From a virus: 46,762 nucleotides of DNA. Numbering within the stretch: the first letter of the stretch is position 1; every line of letters starts with the position of its first letter. The stretch is taken from positions 1 to 46,762 of the IMG/VR virus record IMGVR_UViG_3300042861_000953. The stretch is one strand, 5' to 3'. Position numbers and translations under genes: made by a program. Positions 23,219 through 33,210 of this stretch are shown in pieces. Below the pieces are notes generated by a model. The model saw only the letters and a list, made by a program, of their open reading frames with translations. It was not told the DNA's origin and searched no databases.

Positions 23219-23661
23219 TTTATCAAGGACTTATAACTAAGGTAAGCAGCATGTGCTTCTTCTGGTGTATCAAAACAACCTATCTTGATATGCTTACGGT
23301 TGAGCATTATTTGCGCGCGCCATTTTCCTTGATGGAGCGATACGCCTCTAAAACCCGATGTATTATTGCAGTTTGGGTGAGTTACGTTGTGCATATTTTG
23401 CGCTCGGCTTACGTCGCGCAAATTATTAAATCGGTTGTTAATTTTGTCGCCGTCTATATGATCGACGTGATGATTAGGCCATTTACCAGTCATATAAAGC
23501 CAAGCCAATCTATGCGCGCTATATCTCCGGCCTTTAACGGATACGCGCCAGTATCCCGATTTCATCTGATCCCCGGCAATAAGCCCTGTGTCTTTACGGG
23601 TAAAAATGCCTGTATCGGGATCGTAAGTAAGTTCTTCTTTGAGAATTTGAACCGTCAGCAT
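23212..23661 (-). CDS. HNH-AP2 homing-type endonuclease
   Basis: 149 residues, AAAGGAGG upstream. The N-terminus LTYDPDTGIFTRKDTG, the HNH core HHVDHIDGDKINNRFNNLR and the C-terminal AP2-like domain (GFRGVSLHQGKWRAQI, then GCFDTPEEAHAAY) are diagnostic. It is the only minus-strand gene in the late region, wedged between the gp4-like and gp10-like genes. Its ribosome-binding site and that of the next gene form an inverted CCTCC/GGAGG pair. It would be transcribed against the late operon. Confidence 0.92.
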   Translation of the reverse strand: MLTVQILKEELTYDPDTGIFTRKDTGLIAGDQMKSGYWRVSVKGRRYSAHRLAWLYMTGKWPNHHVDHIDGDKINNRFNNLRDVSRAQNMHNVTHPNCNNTSGFRGVSLHQGKWRAQIMLNRKHIKIGCFDTPEEAHAAYLSYKSLINQ

Positions 23662-23690
23662 GTTGCCTCCTTTACTGCGGAGGTTTTACC

Positions 23691-25433
23691 ATGAAGACCC
23701 CCATCTTGGGAAGTAGTTATGTAACTCGAAGCCCAAATGCCGCGGATAGTAGGTGCGTTAATCTTTACCCAGAGGTTATACCAGAGGGGGGCAAAGAGGC
23801 GGCATGGCTACAGCGCGCGCCAGGGCTTCGTTCATTGGCCATATTTCCAACCGGCCCTATTCGTGGGCTGTGGCAATACGGCGGGTATGGCTATGCTGTT
23901 GCGGGCACCAAACTGTATCGTGTCGACACCGACTGGTCATATCACGAACTTGGCACGGTCGCCGGCGTCAGCAACGTCAACATGGTCGACAATGGCACGC
24001 AGCTATTCATAGCCGCCGGCGCTAACGGTTACATTTATAATAACAGCGACTTTACGCTTGAATGTAACACAACCAACGGCGACGCCACAGTTACGACGAC
24101 TAGCACTGCCGACATATGGGTTGGCCAGCCTGTAACGGGCTCCGGCATACCTTCATCGACGACTGTTTCCAGTATAACCGACGGCACGACGTTTGAGCTG
24201 TCGGCTAACGCCACGGCGACGGCTTCCGGCGTTACGCTGACATTCTCGCCGTTCTTCAGCGAGATCACTGATCCTGATTTTCCTGGCGCTGTTGGTGTTG
24301 GGTTTCTTGACGGCTATTTTGTCTTTAACCAGCCTAACAGCCAAAAGTTTTGGGTCACGGCGTCTTATAACGGTCTGTCTATTGACGCGCTCGACTTCGC
24401 CAGCGCCGAAGGCTCGCCGGATAACCTTGTCACGCTGATCGTTGACCACCGCGAGGTTTGGCTGTTTGGTCAGAACTCAGTCGAAGTCTGGTATAACGCC
24501 GGCACGCCGGACTTTCCGCTTGCCCGTGTTCAAGGCGCGTTTAACGAGATTGGCTGTCTTGCGGCCTATTCTGTGGCCAAGTTGGACAATGGCTTGTTCT
24601 GGCTGGGCGCGGACGCTCGCGGTAATGGTATCGTCTATCGCTCAAAAGGCTATTCCGGCGAGCGCGTTTCAACTCACGCTGTCGAATGGCAGATCCAGCA
24701 ATACGCGACGCTTTCAGACGCCGTGGCCTACACCTACCAGCAAGACGGCCATAGTTTCTATGTTCTAAATTTTCCGACCGCCAATACGACATGGGTTTAT
24801 GACGTGGCGACGGACGCATGGCATGAACGCGCTGGTTGGGATAACAATCAGTTTACCCGCCATCGCGGCAATTGCCAGATGAATTTCAACAATGAAATTG
24901 TCATCGGCGATTACGTCGGCGGCGGTATCTACGCCTATGATCCGACCGTTTATACGGAAGCCGGTTCGACGCAAAAATGGTTGCGGTCTTGGCGCGCGTT
25001 GCCGACTGGCCAGAACAATCTGAAGCGCACAACGCAGCATAGTCTTCAACTTGACTGTGAAGCTGGCGTAGGGCTGGAAGGCTATACGCAGGCTGAATAT
25101 AACGCCATCACCTATATTTACGACCGCAACAATGAGTTTATTCTTGATCGCGCCGGTAGCGCGCTGCGGATTCGTAATTATCAGAACTACAGCATAACCG
25201 TCGGCGCGAACGCTAACGTCATGCTGCGCTGGTCGGATGATGGCGGCCATACGTGGTCGAACGAACACTGGAAGTCTATGGGCCAAATTGGTCGCACAGG
25301 CTATCGCACGATCTGGCGGCGGCTTGGCATGACGCTAAAGCTGCGCGACCGTGTATATGAAATATCAGGCACTGATCCGGTCAAGATCGCCATTATGGGC
25401 GCAGAACTCATAATGGACCCGACAAATGCCTGA
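23691..25433 (+). CDS. P22 gp10-like DNA stabilisation / tail hub protein
   Basis: 580 residues with GGAGG upstream. SRCVNLYPEVIPEGGKEAAW, GYAVAGTKLYRV, GYFVFNQPNSQKFWVT and VWLFGQNSVEVWYNAG are hallmarks of the gp10 tail-hub family. P22 gp10 is about 470 residues; the extra length is explained by an inserted beta-domain near residues 120-190 (VGQPVTGSGIPSSTTVSSIT) of a type common in fibres. The protein closes the neck below gp4 and carries fibres. Confidence 0.85.
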   Translation: MKTPILGSSYVTRSPNAADSRCVNLYPEVIPEGGKEAAWLQRAPGLRSLAIFPTGPIRGLWQYGGYGYAVAGTKLYRVDTDWSYHELGTVAGVSNVNMVDNGTQLFIAAGANGYIYNNSDFTLECNTTNGDATVTTTSTADIWVGQPVTGSGIPSSTTVSSITDGTTFELSANATATASGVTLTFSPFFSEITDPDFPGAVGVGFLDGYFVFNQPNSQKFWVTASYNGLSIDALDFASAEGSPDNLVTLIVDHREVWLFGQNSVEVWYNAGTPDFPLARVQGAFNEIGCLAAYSVAKLDNGLFWLGADARGNGIVYRSKGYSGERVSTHAVEWQIQQYATLSDAVAYTYQQDGHSFYVLNFPTANTTWVYDVATDAWHERAGWDNNQFTRHRGNCQMNFNNEIVIGDYVGGGIYAYDPTVYTEAGSTQKWLRSWRALPTGQNNLKRTTQHSLQLDCEAGVGLEGYTQAEYNAITYIYDRNNEFILDRAGSALRIRNYQNYSITVGANANVMLRWSDDGGHTWSNEHWKSMGQIGRTGYRTIWRRLGMTLKLRDRVYEISGTDPVKIAIMGAELIMDPTNA

Positions 25434-26022
25434 TAATAATACGCTTATACCGGCGGCGCGTGTCCCGATATGGGACAAGGTGACAGATTTTGTCACCCGC
25501 GAATGGTATCGCTGGTTTTATAATATGTATGTGTCGGTCGAAAACGGCCGACGTTATGGATCATATTACGATACAACCACGCAAACGGCGGCGGCGGCTA
25601 ATACAGCCTATGCCATGACGTTAAACAGCGTCGCGTCCAAGATTAATGACGGCCCATTACAGTATGGTGTCTATATAGGAACACCTACTTCGCGTGTTTA
25701 TGTAGACAATACAGGTACATATAACATACAGTTCTCGGCGCAGTTTATTAGTACTAATGCCAGCTCTAAAGATGTTTACATATGGTTAAGCGTCAACGGC
25801 ACGAATGTGCCCGATTCGGCCACGAAGATTACATTATCGGGGTCTAGTAATGCCTATGTCGCGGCATGGAATTTCGTGGTAAGTCTAACCGCAGGCGATT
25901 ATTTTGAGCTGTATTGGGAAACGACGAATACGAACGTCTCAATATTGGCCACTACTGCATCGGGGAATGTCCCCGCGATTCCTTCGGTCATTCTGACCGT
26001 CACTAGTATTGTAGGTGGATAA
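25426..26022 (+). CDS. Tail protein with C1q/jelly-roll-like C-terminus
   Basis: 198 residues, start overlapping the gp10-like gene by 8 bp. The N-terminus VPIWDKVTDFVTREWYRWFY is an anchor seen in proteins next to gp10-like hubs. The rest (GTYNIQFSAQF, KDVYIWLSVNGTNVP, AGDYFELYWETTN) has the strand pattern of a TNF/C1q jelly roll. Probably a trimeric tail component with a receptor or assembly role. Confidence 0.6.
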   Translation: MPDNNTLIPAARVPIWDKVTDFVTREWYRWFYNMYVSVENGRRYGSYYDTTTQTAAAANTAYAMTLNSVASKINDGPLQYGVYIGTPTSRVYVDNTGTYNIQFSAQFISTNASSKDVYIWLSVNGTNVPDSATKITLSGSSNAYVAAWNFVVSLTAGDYFELYWETTNTNVSILATTASGNVPAIPSVILTVTSIVGG

Positions 26023-27222
26023 ATGGCCGTCGTAACGCCCACAGCTAAAACGCAATTCATCGACGCCGCCGGCGCTCCTCTGGCCGGCGGTAAGCTCTAT
26101 ACTTACGTCGCCGGCACGACGACACCGCAGGCGTCTTACACTGACAGCTCGGGCGCTACAGCGAACAGCAATCCAGTTATTCTTGACGCTCGCGGTGAAG
26201 CGAATGTCTGGCTTGGTGAGTCAACGTATAAGTTTACGCTGACCGACGCTAATGACGTTGAGATCTGGACGGTCGATTATATTTCCGCGCCGACGACGGC
26301 GTTGTCGCCAGTTCTGTCTGGCAACGTCACAATCTCAACTGACTCGGCTGGCCCGGCGCTCAAAGTCACGCAGACCGGCACCGGCGACGTTATGCGCGTT
26401 CAAGACAGCGCCGATCCTGACTCGACGCCATTTGTCATCAACTCATCGGGGTATGTCGGGCTTGGCACTGTTGCGCCGGCCGAAGCTCTCGATATTGATA
26501 ACAGCGGTAAAATTCAGTTCTCGTCGGGCGGCACTGCACGGACTGTCATATCGGCTGACGCTTCTAACTCAATTATTGACGTTAAAGACGACCGCAGTTT
26601 AGTCGTTAAAGCTAATGGCGTTACTATAGTCACCGGAAATTCTACGGATGTGACTACAACAGTCCCCGTTGTATTGCCCGCCGCTCCTACGACTACATTA
26701 CAGGCCGCTACTAAAGGTTATGTTGATAATCTGACAGGTTCGCCGGCCGGTATTATTGCGCCTTTTGCGGGTACATCCGCACCTAGCGGTTGGCTGGCTT
26801 GTCAAGGGCAGGCCATATCACGGTCGACTTACGCGACGCTTTTTACCGCTATCGGCACGACATGGGGCAGTGGGGACGGCTCGACGACATTTAACCTCCC
26901 TGATCTTCGCGGCATGTTCTTGCGCGGCACCGGCACTAACGCGACTGGCTCGTCCAGCGGTGCGGTCGGTCCATCAGTCGGTGCCTACGCGGCGGACACT
27001 TATCTTAACCATAACCATACAGCGACCGATAGCGGTCATACGCATTCTGTAGGTGCTTTTGCTTCACCTGGTTTGAGCCCCGGCGGCACGACCTATCAGA
27101 CAGGATCAGGCACTACTAGCTCTGGCACCGGCTACGCGAGCATTACGGTTGCCACGTCGACAACCGGCGGCACCGAAACAAAGCCGAAGAACTACGGCAT
27201 TCTTTACATTATCAAGACCTGA
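26023..27222 (+). CDS. Tail fibre with phage collar domain
   Basis: 399 residues; the ATG follows directly on the previous stop. The N-terminus (TAKTQFIDAAGAPLAGGKLY, YTDSSGATANSNPVILDARG) is a standard podovirus fibre-attachment domain. The C-terminus contains the collar motif IIAPFAGTSAPSGWLACQGQ, FNLPDLRGMFLRG and a histidine-rich HNHTATDSGHTH segment that may bind metal. Probably the tail needle/spike or a second fibre. Confidence 0.78.
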   Translation: MAVVTPTAKTQFIDAAGAPLAGGKLYTYVAGTTTPQASYTDSSGATANSNPVILDARGEANVWLGESTYKFTLTDANDVEIWTVDYISAPTTALSPVLSGNVTISTDSAGPALKVTQTGTGDVMRVQDSADPDSTPFVINSSGYVGLGTVAPAEALDIDNSGKIQFSSGGTARTVISADASNSIIDVKDDRSLVVKANGVTIVTGNSTDVTTTVPVVLPAAPTTTLQAATKGYVDNLTGSPAGIIAPFAGTSAPSGWLACQGQAISRSTYATLFTAIGTTWGSGDGSTTFNLPDLRGMFLRGTGTNATGSSSGAVGPSVGAYAADTYLNHNHTATDSGHTHSVGAFASPGLSPGGTTYQTGSGTTSSGTGYASITVATSTTGGTETKPKNYGILYIIKT

Positions 27223-27231
27223 GGTTAGATC

Positions 27232-28233
27232 ATGGACCCGATCACAATGGCTCTACTTGGCGGGACCAGCCTAGTCTCAGGCGGTCTTGGCTATCTTGGC
27301 TCTCAACAGGCCGGTCGCGCGCAGCAGCAGGCGGCGCAAACATCGGGTCTGTTTGGCCTAATCGCGCAGCAGCAGGCGCAGCAACAGGCCCGCGAGATGG
27401 CCGAACGTGGCGCGGCGGCGGCTGGTGAGTATTACGGCAAGGGCCGCGCCGACCTGCTAGAACAGGCGCGTCAGGGTGAGGCGGCTGGCCGTGAGTTTTA
27501 TGGCCAAGGCATAGGCTTCCAAGAGCCCTACATGACCGCCGGCGCCGGCGCGACAAACCAGCTCGCAGCGCTGTTTGGTCAGGGCGGCGCGTATACGCAA
27601 CAGCCGACGTTTGAAGAACTTCAAATGGACCCCGGCTATGCTTTTCGTATGCAGCAGGGCCAGCGCGCTATGGAGTCGACGCTTGGGTCGTCCGGTATGC
27701 GTGGGTCTGGAGCGGCGCTGAAAGCCGGCCAGCGTTTTGGTCAGGATATGGCCAGCCAAGAATATCAGAGCGCCTATAATCGCTTCATGGCTAACCGCGC
27801 AGCGGCTACGCAGGGGCTTCAGAACTTGGCTGGCACTGGCGCTGGCGCGGCTGGCACGGCGACGGGGCTGGCTGGTCAGGTCGGCACAAACCTTATGTCG
27901 CAGCGGTTTGGCGCGGGGACTAACCTTGGCTCTATGGCGTCTAACGCTGGCGCGACGACGGCCGGAGCTTACACGGGCGCGATCCCGACGATGGCGGCGC
28001 TTACGTCCGCTAACCCTTATGGCACGGCTATGGAGAATGTGGGTCAAGCCCGCGCTTCTAGCTACATGGGTGGCGCTGGCGCGCTGGGTCAGGCACTTAA
28101 TACTATACCTCAGAATTATATGACGTATAGTATTCTGAACCGTATGCAGCCGCAGACCGCCGCAGCTACGCAGGCTGCTTCGGCAGCGCCGATGCAGTTG
28201 CCCGGTGCGATGAATCCGTTTGGCCTTTACTGA
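27232..28233 (+). CDS. Ejection protein (internal virion protein), first of three
   Basis: 333 residues, GAGG upstream. The N-terminus MALLGGTSLVSGGLGYLGSQ is glycine-rich and hydrophobic, followed by glutamine/alanine repeats (QQAQQQAREMAERG), typical of the first DNA-ejection protein (P22 gp7/T7 gp14-like). RGSGAALKAGQRFGQDMAS is a motif I associate with this class. It likely sits in the capsid and enters the host envelope with the DNA. Confidence 0.65.
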   Translation: MDPITMALLGGTSLVSGGLGYLGSQQAGRAQQQAAQTSGLFGLIAQQQAQQQAREMAERGAAAAGEYYGKGRADLLEQARQGEAAGREFYGQGIGFQEPYMTAGAGATNQLAALFGQGGAYTQQPTFEELQMDPGYAFRMQQGQRAMESTLGSSGMRGSGAALKAGQRFGQDMASQEYQSAYNRFMANRAAATQGLQNLAGTGAGAAGTATGLAGQVGTNLMSQRFGAGTNLGSMASNAGATTAGAYTGAIPTMAALTSANPYGTAMENVGQARASSYMGGAGALGQALNTIPQNYMTYSILNRMQPQTAAATQAASAAPMQLPGAMNPFGLY

Positions 28234-28243
28234 GGTTTAATCT

Positions 28244-29647
28244 ATGCCCGTTCGTTATGACATAGCCGCTCAGATCCCGCAGTATGGCGGCGGCGGGGGC
28301 TACGACCCCGTGAACATGATGGCGCAACTTCAGTCAATGGACTATCGCCAGCAGCAGAACGCGCTTGCGCAGTTGCAGATGCAAAAATTGCAGCGCGAGT
28401 TGCAAATGCAGGGTGCATTGAGCGGCGTGTTGACGAACCCTAATTTTAATGTGCAGTCGCCTGAAGCGGTTGGCGCGTTAGTGCATAGCGGCAATCTCTC
28501 TGAGGGTTTATCCGTATTAGGCGCGCAACGCTCGGCAGCAGCGCAGGCGGCTTTAGCCAGTCATTACGGAACGCAAGAGAATTTAGCGCGTCGTAAATAC
28601 GAAGAAATTGAATTGCCTGAAGCTGGCATACGGCGTGAGTATCTTGATTTTCAAAAAACTAAAGAGGGTCGTTTAGCCACGGAGGCTATTCACAAAGCCG
28701 ATGCCGCCGCTCTTGATCTTGGCATAAAACAGACCGCGCAGGCGCAGGATTTTTTGTCTCAGGCCACTCCTGAAACATGGTCTGACGATTACGAACGCAT
28801 CAAAGCCGCTGACCCTCATTTTGCGTCTAAGTTTAAGCCGGATGCATTTCCCGATAAGAAGCTGTTTGATACCGCAATGCGGAATGCGGATTTTACGCGA
28901 AAAATCGCTGAAGAACGTGCTAAAGAGTTGGCGCAAGCCGAAGCCGCGCAGCCTCAAATGCCTTCATGGGCTCCAGGTTATATTATGCGGCGCGATCCGG
29001 CTACAGGCGGCTATCGTCTTGAGGCTCCGCAACAGCCGGGGATGCGTATGCCTCAGAACGCTATGACGCCGGCTGTGCCGGGGCAGAATGCGTTTACTAA
29101 CGCGCCGCCGCCGGCTGCACCGGCTGAAGAGCCTACGCCGCCAATGGGCACGCCGGAATATGCCCAGCGCAGATCGGCGCGCGCCATGCTTGAAGTCGCT
29201 GGCGTCGACCCCGAAAACAATGTGAACCATGTTGCGGATCTTATTCGCGACACGCCTAGCAGCGCGTTTCGCGCTTATGCGCAGCAAAAAGAAGGCGCGT
29301 TTAAGGGTAAAGCGACGCCGCAGATGGAAAATGTGGGCCGGCTCAATACTATTATCGAAAATATTAAACTTGCGGCCAGCGAAGGTAAATTGGGTAGCGG
29401 CGTGTCTGACGCGGATATGCGGCTGTTGGATCGGGCGCAGGCTCAGATCAATGACCCCGCCGTGCAGCCTAATCAGCGCATGGCGGCGTGGGATGAAGTC
29501 GTGCGTATTCAAGCCAAGCGCGCCGGGCTTAAATATACGCCGATGACCGCCGAACAGATACGTGGTGAGCCTATCATTGGCGAGCGTAAACCGGCTAAAG
29601 TTGATGAAACTTCTATTCTTACCGATATTTTCGGGGCTAAGAAATGA
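28244..29647 (+). CDS. Ejection protein, second of three
   Basis: 467 residues, close in length to P22 gp20 (471). GAGG lies upstream. Glutamine-rich N-terminus (MDYRQQQNALAQLQMQKLQR), long helical middle and proline-rich linker (PPPAAPAEEPTPPMG). The C-terminus has a helical DADMRLLDRAQAQI segment. Position between two other ejection-type genes supports a role in DNA delivery. No enzymatic motif seen. Confidence 0.6.
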   Translation: MPVRYDIAAQIPQYGGGGGYDPVNMMAQLQSMDYRQQQNALAQLQMQKLQRELQMQGALSGVLTNPNFNVQSPEAVGALVHSGNLSEGLSVLGAQRSAAAQAALASHYGTQENLARRKYEEIELPEAGIRREYLDFQKTKEGRLATEAIHKADAAALDLGIKQTAQAQDFLSQATPETWSDDYERIKAADPHFASKFKPDAFPDKKLFDTAMRNADFTRKIAEERAKELAQAEAAQPQMPSWAPGYIMRRDPATGGYRLEAPQQPGMRMPQNAMTPAVPGQNAFTNAPPPAAPAEEPTPPMGTPEYAQRRSARAMLEVAGVDPENNVNHVADLIRDTPSSAFRAYAQQKEGAFKGKATPQMENVGRLNTIIENIKLAASEGKLGSGVSDADMRLLDRAQAQINDPAVQPNQRMAAWDEVVRIQAKRAGLKYTPMTAEQIRGEPIIGERKPAKVDETSILTDIFGAKK

Positions 29648-32139
29648 CCGACGCGATCTACGGTAAGATCCAGACTGCGCGCGAAAAAGGCGTAAGCGAT
29701 GAGGCCATAAAAAAGTTTCTTATGGACCATCCTCTTGTCGAAAAGGCGCGCGGACAAGGCGTCAGTGACGAAAAAATATTTGAGCATTTAGGTCTAAAGG
29801 CGCCTAGTGCGCTGGAAACTATCGGGAGTGAACTAGACTATATCGCCGGTAAGATCCCCGAAAATCTTATGGAGATCGGGCAGAGCCTTACGCCTACCGA
29901 ACTTAGTCGGACGATCAATCGCGTCGTAATGAGCCCGGCCGAAACGGCCAAGGGCGTTGTTTCTGGCATTAGCAACTTTATCCAAGATCCCTATGGGACT
30001 TTTCGCGAAGCGCCTGTATCGACTGTATTGAATGTCATGCCATTTGGTCAAGCGGCAGGTAAACTTACCGGTGCAACGCGCCGTTTTGCTGCGCCTGTTC
30101 TAGAGCCGCAGCAAGCCGCCGTTCAGAACATAATGTCTAAACTTTCACGACCGCAAGAATTTGCAAATGCTATGGCGCAGCCGATTGCTCCGGTGCCGGG
30201 CGCTCCGCCGGTCACAGCTTCGCAGGCCGCTGTTCAGGCTGGTCTATCTGAGCCCGCCGTCGCCGGTTTGGAGACTGGACTTAAGAATGTTACGCAGCCT
30301 TATGGCCGCGAAGTGTTTGCGTTGGAAGAACAGCGTTTGTCAGCTATACAGCAGCAGATCCGCAACATCGACGAAAACCTGAAGATGCGCGCCGACACGA
30401 TGTCGCCGGCTGAAGCCGCCAAACTAAAGACTGTGCGCGATGATTTGCTTCGTTCAGCAGCCGCCGAAGAACGGCGACTTACGACGGCTGGGCAAGCGCT
30501 TCAAACACAGTTGCCACCCACAAGCATGAGAGCGCAAGGTGAAACTATTCAAGAAGCAGCGCGCGGCATCCGAACGAATTTGCGCGAAAACGTCATTGAA
30601 CCCGCGTATAGAGAGCCAATAACGCGTGCAGGCAACGCACGTATCGACATTACGCCGGTTGTTAATATGGCCGAACAAGTTCTCGGTAGGCCATTGACTG
30701 CGTATCAGCCTGAAACCGCGCCAGGCCCGCTCGCGCGCGAACTTGCATCTTTACGTCAGCCGCCGACGCCGGGCGAATGGGTTTCTCTGGGCGAAGGCGC
30801 GGGGTATCACGGCGAACCTGGGCCGCCGCGTCCAACCACTGCAACGCTGCGTCAGATCGACGCCATTCGTCGTGGTATCAATGCGGATCTCGCGCAGGCC
30901 GCGCAAGCCACTGACGCGGGGGCAGCCACGCGATATAGCGCGCTTCGCGAAATGTCTAGTCGTCTAAACCGCGCTATTGAAACGACCGAAGCTATCCCCG
31001 ACGAAATTAAAGCCGGATACGCTCGGGCTAATGAATTATACGGCCAAGTTTACGCCCCGCGCGTTAAACACGGCATAACAGGCGACATGCTGCACAATAC
31101 CGCGCGCGGAGTCACTAAATTACTCCCTGACGATATTGTTGACGCGGTGTTAAAAAACGAAACAAACGCGCAGCAATTTGTCAGAACATTTGGTGAAGAT
31201 CCGACAGCGCGCGGCGCGCTTAACGCCAGCATTATAAACCGCGTCCGCGACGCCGCGTTTGATCCGGCGACTGGATTTATTCGTCCTGAAGCCATAGATC
31301 GTTTTGCGCAAAATCCGGCTCTCACGTCACTCGGAATTGATTTGCAGGCTACACTCGCGCCTTTGCGTGAAGAGGCCGTGCGCATAAACGAAGGTCTAAC
31401 CGAACTAGAGGCCCGCGCGCGTAGGCTTAACAAATCCGACGCCACTAAGATTGTGGACACCGCGCTGAAAAACGCGCCGGAAATGGATTATGTTATGCGG
31501 CAGATCGGCCCTAACGCCAGAGAAGCCCTGCGCAAAGAAGTGACAGACCGCGCGCTTGGCATGATTCGCGCCAATGAGCCGGCGAAAGCCGTCAAATATC
31601 TCGACAAGCACGCCAAGCCGCTTGAAATGGCTATCGGCAAAGACGCCGTTAATGACATTCGCGGGCTGGCAAACGCGCAGACTGTTCTCAAACAAGTCGA
31701 AGATACCGCGCCAAGACCTAAGAAACAGATTGCTGTGGCGTTAGACGGCTATACTACAGAACAGTTGACAGACATAAAATCTCTTGTCGACGAGATTAAC
31801 CGCGTCGAAGAGGTTGCGCGTTTGGCGTCAGTTCGTCCGACTGCCAGCGCCGCCGATTTGGCCGCGCAGGAAGGCATTGAAGGTGGTCAGATCCCGGCCG
31901 CAATGTCGCGTGCGGTGACGATTACTAAATCCGTGCTGGATAAAATATCTTCGTTTGCTACAAAGCAGATGCAAGTGGAGACGGCGCGACTGCTTGTAAA
32001 AGATCGTGAGCTGTTAGGTCAGCTTTTGAACGAAGCGCTGGCTAAAAAAGAAAAACCGCCATCAATGGCGTGGCGTAAAGCCGTCGCTCCTATTGCGATT
32101 GGCACGCAGCAAAATCAAAACGCGATGACGAGGCGGTAA
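29644..32139 (+). CDS. Large ejection protein, third of three
   Basis: 831 residues; the start overlaps the previous stop (ATGA). The N-terminus has two short helical repeats, EKGVSDEAIKKFL and GQGVSDEKIFEHL. The remainder is almost wholly alpha-helical with long charged coils (LEQQRLSAIQQQIRNIDE-like pattern). By order and size it corresponds to P22 gp16-type ejection proteins. I saw no clear transglycosylase or peptidase motif. Confidence 0.6.
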   Translation: MTDAIYGKIQTAREKGVSDEAIKKFLMDHPLVEKARGQGVSDEKIFEHLGLKAPSALETIGSELDYIAGKIPENLMEIGQSLTPTELSRTINRVVMSPAETAKGVVSGISNFIQDPYGTFREAPVSTVLNVMPFGQAAGKLTGATRRFAAPVLEPQQAAVQNIMSKLSRPQEFANAMAQPIAPVPGAPPVTASQAAVQAGLSEPAVAGLETGLKNVTQPYGREVFALEEQRLSAIQQQIRNIDENLKMRADTMSPAEAAKLKTVRDDLLRSAAAEERRLTTAGQALQTQLPPTSMRAQGETIQEAARGIRTNLRENVIEPAYREPITRAGNARIDITPVVNMAEQVLGRPLTAYQPETAPGPLARELASLRQPPTPGEWVSLGEGAGYHGEPGPPRPTTATLRQIDAIRRGINADLAQAAQATDAGAATRYSALREMSSRLNRAIETTEAIPDEIKAGYARANELYGQVYAPRVKHGITGDMLHNTARGVTKLLPDDIVDAVLKNETNAQQFVRTFGEDPTARGALNASIINRVRDAAFDPATGFIRPEAIDRFAQNPALTSLGIDLQATLAPLREEAVRINEGLTELEARARRLNKSDATKIVDTALKNAPEMDYVMRQIGPNAREALRKEVTDRALGMIRANEPAKAVKYLDKHAKPLEMAIGKDAVNDIRGLANAQTVLKQVEDTAPRPKKQIAVALDGYTTEQLTDIKSLVDEINRVEEVARLASVRPTASAADLAAQEGIEGGQIPAAMSRAVTITKSVLDKISSFATKQMQVETARLLVKDRELLGQLLNEALAKKEKPPSMAWRKAVAPIAIGTQQNQNAMTRR

Positions 32140-32396
32140 TGGTCGAGTATCAGGTTCTTTTCGATGTGGCCATTGGCGTGATCGGCGTGCTGGGCGGCTG
32201 GACGCTCAACACTGTCTGGGCGGCGGTTAAGGAATTGCAAGAAGCTGATAAAGAACTGGCCGAAAAGGTCGGATCTATTGAAGTGCTAGTCGCTGGACGT
32301 TACGTGACCCGCGAAGATTTTAATACCACATTAAATCAAGTATTTGAGCGTCTTGACCGCATCCGTGATCTGTTAAGCCAAAAGGCTGACCGATGA
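32139..32396 (+). CDS. Membrane-anchored coiled-coil protein of the lysis region
   Basis: 85 residues, start overlapping the previous stop. One N-terminal membrane helix (VAIGVIGVLGGWTLNTVW) is followed by a charged helix and a conserved-looking YVTREDFNTTLNQVFERLD tail. Similar proteins sit before endolysins in many podoviruses. It could be an inner-membrane spanin-like subunit or a holin accessory. Confidence 0.55.
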   Translation: MVEYQVLFDVAIGVIGVLGGWTLNTVWAAVKELQEADKELAEKVGSIEVLVAGRYVTREDFNTTLNQVFERLDRIRDLLSQKADR

Positions 32397-33016
32397 ATTT
32401 CCAGATTTTCTTCGACGATGTGCGTAATAGTCTGTTCGGCGGCAAGCTGTCGCAGGGCCAAGTCGAAGGCATGGAAAAGATCATCAACTATTCAACGGTC
32501 AGCCTCGACCAGTTGGCGTATGTCCTCGCGACCGTCAAATGGGAGACGGCGCATACAATGCAGCCAATCAAAGAATATGGCTCTACGGCTTATCTAAAGT
32601 CTAAGCCTTACTGGCCCTACTACGGGCGCGGGCTCGTGCAACTAACCTGGCGCGACAACTACGCTAAATACGGTTTGGACAAGACGCCGGACAAGGCATT
32701 AGAATGGGAATCGTCGCTGTTCGTGCTGTTCGACGGCATGACCAAAGGGCTGTTCACTGGCAAAAAACTAGACGACTATATCAACGACAATAAGCGCGAT
32801 TACATCAACGCGCGGCGGATCATTAACGGGACTGATCGCGCCAAAGAAATAGCGCAGATTGCGGATGCCTATCGCACCGCCCTTATCGCTGCGCAAGATC
32901 CCGTTGCTCCCCCTGAAGACGACGATCTCCAAGCCCGTTTCAACCAGATGCTTGCTGTTGCTTTAACAAGCGACCCCCAGATTCAGGACTTAGTTCGGCA
33001 AATCAGACGGAGATAA
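32393..33016 (+). CDS. GH19 chitinase-like endolysin
   Basis: 207 residues; the ATG overlaps the previous stop. VKWETAHTMQPIKEYG holds the catalytic glutamates and YYGRGLVQLTWRDNYAKYG is the family signature; IINGTDRAKEIAQIADAY closes the catalytic domain. GH19-type phage enzymes cut peptidoglycan glycan strands. There is no signal peptide, so it needs a holin. An acidic C-terminal extension (APPEDDDLQ) has no known role. Confidence 0.87.
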   Translation: MNFQIFFDDVRNSLFGGKLSQGQVEGMEKIINYSTVSLDQLAYVLATVKWETAHTMQPIKEYGSTAYLKSKPYWPYYGRGLVQLTWRDNYAKYGLDKTPDKALEWESSLFVLFDGMTKGLFTGKKLDDYINDNKRDYINARRIINGTDRAKEIAQIADAYRTALIAAQDPVAPPEDDDLQARFNQMLAVALTSDPQIQDLVRQIRRR

Positions 33017-33020
33017 ACCT

Positions 33021-33200
33021 ATGGTTATCAATAACCCCTACACGACCTTCAGCGGTATTCTAGCTCTTATCACTGTGCTGTGGCACGCATGGCAGACGAA
33101 GACGGTGAACTGGGATGATCTTCAGACGGCGCTTGTCGGTCTGGGCCTTGTCGCCGCTAAAGACTGGAACGTCACGGGCGGCTCTAAGTATCAGGATTGA
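33021..33200 (+). CDS. Small holin-like membrane protein
   Basis: 59 residues. Two hydrophobic segments, FSGILALITVLWHAW and LQTALVGLGLVAA, separated by a polar turn (QTKTVNWDD). Small proteins of this form follow endolysins in many phages and are usually called holins. It starts 4 bp after the endolysin stop. Confidence 0.55.
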   Translation: MVINNPYTTFSGILALITVLWHAWQTKTVNWDDLQTALVGLGLVAAKDWNVTGGSKYQD

Positions 33201-33210
33201 AGGGGGCAGG

